A stretch of 64,000 nt of DNA from Vanessa cardui (lineage: Eukaryota; Arthropoda; Insecta; Lepidoptera; Nymphalidae). Position 1 is the stretch's first letter, and each line of letters begins with the position of its first letter. Below the pieces are notes generated by a model. It saw nothing but the letters and a program-made list of their open reading frames with translations, was not told where the DNA came from and ran no database searches. Location: assembly GCF_905220365.1 (NCBI RefSeq), contig NC_061129.1, positions 5,022,803 through 5,086,802 of the forward strand, in the 5' to 3' direction. The position numbers and the translations under genes are program-made. Of the stretch, positions 60,961-64,000 are shown piece by piece.

Positions 60961-61033
60961 CTTTTATTTAATGAACCATTAAGCGTCCATTTTCAATGTA
61001 TACATATATTTTTATCAAGTGGTAAAAACTCAC

Positions 61034-61326
61034 CTTGTATAATCGCTTTTGCACAATATCATTCCGCCTTTGAAGTAGAAGGAGCGTCCCATATCCGCGA
61101 GAGCTTGACCACAACATGTACATTTTAGACAGCCGTGATGCCAATATCTGTCGAGGGCGTGGAGAAGGAACCTTTCTACTATTTTGCCTCCACAACCCGC
61201 ACATTCTTTTAATGCAGGATTGTTGTTGTTGTGAGGATAATCGTGGCCATTCGATGCGAAAGCGGCCTCCGGTGACGGCGGATGTGGTGAGCTGAGCTCC
61301 GCGTACCCGTGGTAGTGCGGGTTCAT
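61034..61326 (-). CDS. LMO4: LMO4-like LIM-only protein, coding exon 1 (N-terminus and first LIM domain)
   Basis: The start ATG at 61326-61324 is the first after an in-frame TAG close to the acceptor, so the protein cannot extend upstream in this frame. Residues 1-41 are a low-complexity leader (MNPHYHGYAEL, proline/serine, a run of four Asn, ALKE). Residues 42-95 form a complete LIM domain with zinc ligands Cys42, Cys45, His63, Cys66, Cys69, Cys72, Cys92 and Asp95 (CAGCGGKIVERFLL, then YWHHGCLKC). The stretch is highly similar to human LMO4 CAGCGGKIADRFLLYAMDSY. The exon ends ACAAG|GTGAGT in phase 2, matching exon 2 exactly. The full protein is 194 residues, against 165 in human LMO4. The product is a nuclear adaptor expected to bind LDB1/Chip through LIM1. 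Confidence 0.95.
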
Positions 61327-61398
61327 GCTCAACGCGCTCGCTGCCAGCTTGACGGTTGGAGCGGGGACCGCTCGCACCGACCACCACAACTACACGCC
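61327..61398 (-). other. LMO4: 5' UTR part of LMO4 first coding exon, with upstream splice acceptor
   Basis: AATTTGTCCACAG ends at 61399, giving a plausible acceptor just upstream of an in-frame TAG and 72 bases before the ATG. This implies at least one further non-coding first exon to the right. I could not find its donor with confidence before 64000. The pyrimidine tract is weak, so transcription starting inside this segment is an alternative. Confidence 0.5.
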
Positions 61399-62600
61399 CT
61401 GTGGACAAATTTAAAATATTATTATTCATGGATGTAGGTTAAATATTTGACTTATTCGAATCAATATCTGATATTAATCTTTTGCAAAATTGACTGCTAT
61501 TTTTTTCTTCTTTTGTATACATATTTGATGGGCCTGTGGATGGCCATTCGCGTTTATAAAATTTTCCAATTAGCAATTTCATACAATTAGGAGCGGGGTG
61601 AGGTTTTCTGCGGGATGGCGAGCGGGACGAGAGCGGGACGCGGAACGGTGCGTCAACCCGATCCAATTAGCTCGCGGCCAGCGGAGTGGCGGGACGCCCG
61701 CACCGTCTGAGCGCTGCTGTCGCCATAAAACTTAATTAAACGTTTTAAAACAAGTATTCATTAAAGAATAATCAAGCTTATGTAGTCATAAATAACCGGA
61801 TTGTCCCGCGCAGAACGGGTGCCGTAATTAAGACTGCACAGAGTTGATCAAACGCACTGATTTGAAACTACCCTTCATTAAGAGAACGCGAGGCGAGCGC
61901 GGGAGCTTCCGCTGCGGTGCAGAAACTAATTAAGAATAACGGACGCTTTAAAAGCGTAATTAATTTAGATTGTAATTCTATTTCTCCGAGAGTAAAGTAG
62001 ACAATTATTTCAGTAGCCCTTTCTTTTGGAACGATTTGCTTTGCTAAATGTAATTTGGTTAATTTTTGTGTCCGAAATTGTAAAGGGTTGTAACTGTAGA
62101 TTAAGTTGTTATTTGTTCGCGTGATCTGAATAAAACATTACGACTGCTTGAAAGAGATGTAGTATGGGTTCAAATATTGGTGGGATCCTGTAGCTTTACG
62201 GTATAGCAAGAAGCAAGCGTGATGAAAGCCATTACTTGTTGTCGGCTATGTCTAATGAAGGCTATAAGGGCCAGGCGGGCTGGCATAGGTGGCGTGTAGC
62301 ATACCCCATGACCGAGTTGCGTGCGTACTAATGAGCGGCGTCGCGTGCAGCTATAAGCACTTCGTTAAATCGCACCCGGACTACGCTGATCTACTGACTA
62401 CGTGTATTTTTACGTCTTTGTTTTGTTGATTTCGCGAACACGTGTTTTGTAACACGTACCAGCTTTCGGAGATTGTAATCGACGCTCTCGGGCGACCATT
62501 AGCTGGATTAACGGTCGATTTATGACCACAATAAAAACTTTGAAATGGAACGTGATAGTACAGCAACTATTAACTATTACACCGCAAGTCAACGAACTTT
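61399..62600. promoter_or_regulatory. Upstream GC-rich blocks, candidate promoter/enhancer of LMO4
   Basis: CpG-rich blocks at about 61590-61720 (GGCGAGCGGGACGAGAGCGG, CCAATTAGCTCGCGGCC), 61800-61960 (AACTAATTAAGAATAACGG, AAGCGTAATTAATTTAG) and 62230-62560. The first, about 200-330 bases upstream of the exon, is a possible promoter. No TATA box plus initiator pair is convincing, and no first-exon donor was recognised. Chance minus frames of 60-75 residues are not supported. Confidence 0.35.
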
Positions 62601-63700
62601 GCGTCTAGCGATATCATCGTTTCGATGATCTTATTATTTATTTTTTATTGAGTCCATTGACTATTCCAACCTAGCACGTTTTTTTTAACTAAGAGGTGAT
62701 TTTGAATTGATGTATGTTGCATTTTTATTGCATTGTATTATGCTTACTGTATACTTGCAGTGAAGGAAAGATTTGAGGGAGATCTACAATAGGATTTTCT
62801 TTAAATTTGTAGATTTTCTATAAATTAGATAGTAATGGGTAAATCTAATATTTTTTCATTTTCATTTTCATTTAGGTATTATATTTACTAATATATAAAC
62901 GATCATATTATTTATCCCAATATATTTGTCTACAAATCTGCGATATGATCTTTTTTAATATTTTTAGCGTTAAGTTATATGTGTTGATATCTTTTGGGTT
63001 AATCCACACTATTTTTCCAAATGCTTATCAGTATATGTCTGTCTATTAGGCTATCACGGCTAAATCACTAAATTGATTTTAATCGGATTTGGTTCTAAGT
63101 AAGCTTATAAGGTAACATATATAGACACAATTGTTTTAATCACTTAGGAATAAAAATTGGCAATTGTAATTTATTGGCAGTTTTAAAAATTTCCGTCCGG
63201 GTAAAACTGTGGGTTTCTGGTAGTTATTGATAAAAAGCCAAAAGCCGCAGGAGAGAACTATTATGTCTTTAATTAGGAATATGGATAGTTATTTTATTTC
63301 TAAAACAATATATCAATACATGCCCACGGTTTATAAAATCCAATTTAATATTTTTTAACTCCCAAGGTCAATTTTTTATAGATTCGTTTGCCAGTTATCC
63401 GCCACCCGTTTTTCATCAGAATATTTTTTTACGCACACAATTCTTAAAACGATAATATCTTCTAAAGTGTCCTTGTTGTCAAATGTTATAAAGAGACAAA
63501 TTTAAATCTATATTAAATACAAATAAAATATAATTAATTTAAACGAATAAGGATTAATATGCATTGGAAATTTCTTACTACTTTATAACTTAAAATAAAA
63601 ATAGATATTATTAGCGTACTTAGAAGATAAATAAATGCCTTATAAAAACCTACAGTTTCTTAGTAGGTATTTGTTTAGATGTTTCTACTAAGGTTAAGCC
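62601..63700. other. AT-rich flank with a repeat remnant near 63000-63245
   Basis: No gene. The part at about 63025-63240 (TATCAGTATATGTCTGTCTA, CGGCTAAATCACTAAATTGA, GTCCGGGTAAAACTGTGGGT) has the layout of the dispersed repeats at 5958 and 14180, in decayed form. Confidence 0.35.
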
Positions 63701-63714
63701 TTTTTTTTCTCGAT

Positions 63715-63900
63715 ATGAATGCACTAGGTGTTTTCCCCAAGTGAAGTGGGGGGTACGTGGGAATCTCCAGTGCCTTAGACGACGAGTGCGCCCTGGCACA
63801 CCGGAATACCCACTAAGATACCAGCGGTACCCTCTCAGTCTCTTTAGCGGGTGCCACAGGATCGCATACCGCATGCTACTGTGGCGACTAAGGTTTAAGT
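63715..63900 (-). repeat. Probable interspersed repeat fragment
   Basis: A sharply bounded GC-richer block in AT-rich DNA. The minus strand reads CGGTATGCGATCCTGTGGCA, CCGCTGGTATCTTAGTGGGT and ATTCCGGTGTGCCAGGGCGC, which resembles a dispersed lepidopteran retroelement segment. It has few ATTA cores, unlike the regulatory islands. The 74-residue frame across it is not a gene. Confidence 0.35.
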
Positions 63901-64000
63901 TGCGTTAGTCGTACAAAAAAGGTTTTTTGGATAATACCGTTTGGCTATTTTTACAAAATATTTAAAAATGATAAATAAAATCCTGTTTTTCTCCTAAATT

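Larger units (their letters stand above)
38507..61033 (-). other. LMO4: LMO4 intron of 22.5 kb between coding exons 1 and 2
   Basis: Donor ACAAG|GTGAGT at 61034/61033 and acceptor TTCCAG|AATG at 38507/38506 are both canonical, and joining them restores the LIM1-LIM2 linker (DYT-R-MFGSSG). The intron holds no other gene that I can support. It contains repeats and a long series of CpG-retaining, ATTA-rich islands concentrated at 42000-60420, which are listed separately. An intron this large with many such islands suits a developmentally regulated cofactor. Confidence 0.85.

Noticed and set aside
60968..61429. 153-residue minus-strand frame overlapping LMO4 exon 1
   Set aside because: It is in the wrong frame relative to the LIM domain and is a shadow of the real exon; it also runs across the splice donor and acceptor.

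Overview
The window looks like nuclear DNA from a butterfly (Lepidoptera, probably Nymphalidae). The grounds are spliced eukaryotic exons, a very AT-rich background, several decayed interspersed repeats, and three copies of a tRNA-derived SINE that resembles the Metulj family I know from Heliconius. There are no operons, tRNA genes, rRNA genes or CRISPR arrays. Most open frames here are chance frames in non-coding DNA.

One protein-coding gene can be rebuilt with confidence. It is a minus-strand LIM-only gene, LMO4-like (I believe the Drosophila counterpart is CG5708). Its three coding exons lie at 61326-61034, 38506-38348 and 36783-36651. They join perfectly in phase to give a 194-residue protein with two complete LIM zinc-binding domains and a basic GRPRR tail. 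The first coding exon is preceded by a splice acceptor, so a 5' non-coding exon and the promoter lie further right, possibly outside the window.

A second coding exon lies far left, at 1017-778 on the same strand. It has a good branch point and acceptor, begins in phase 0, and encodes 79 residues of a proline-rich C-terminus. I found no upstream gene for it. The frame after the LMO4 stop codon stays open for 21 codons up to a strong splice donor that is also in phase 0. The distal exon could therefore be an alternative or readthrough C-terminus of LMO4, about 35.6 kb downstream. This is the most interesting hypothesis in the window, and it is unproven.

The rest (a 35 kb left flank or intron, a 22.5 kb LMO4 intron, a 1.6 kb intron and a 2.6 kb right flank) is non-coding. 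It alternates between AT-rich filler with transposon remnants and dozens of 150-1000 bp islands of higher GC that keep CpG and carry TAATTA/CTAATGA homeodomain-type cores. This layout is typical of the enhancer landscape of a developmental transcriptional regulator. The boundaries and activity of the islands are inferred from composition only.
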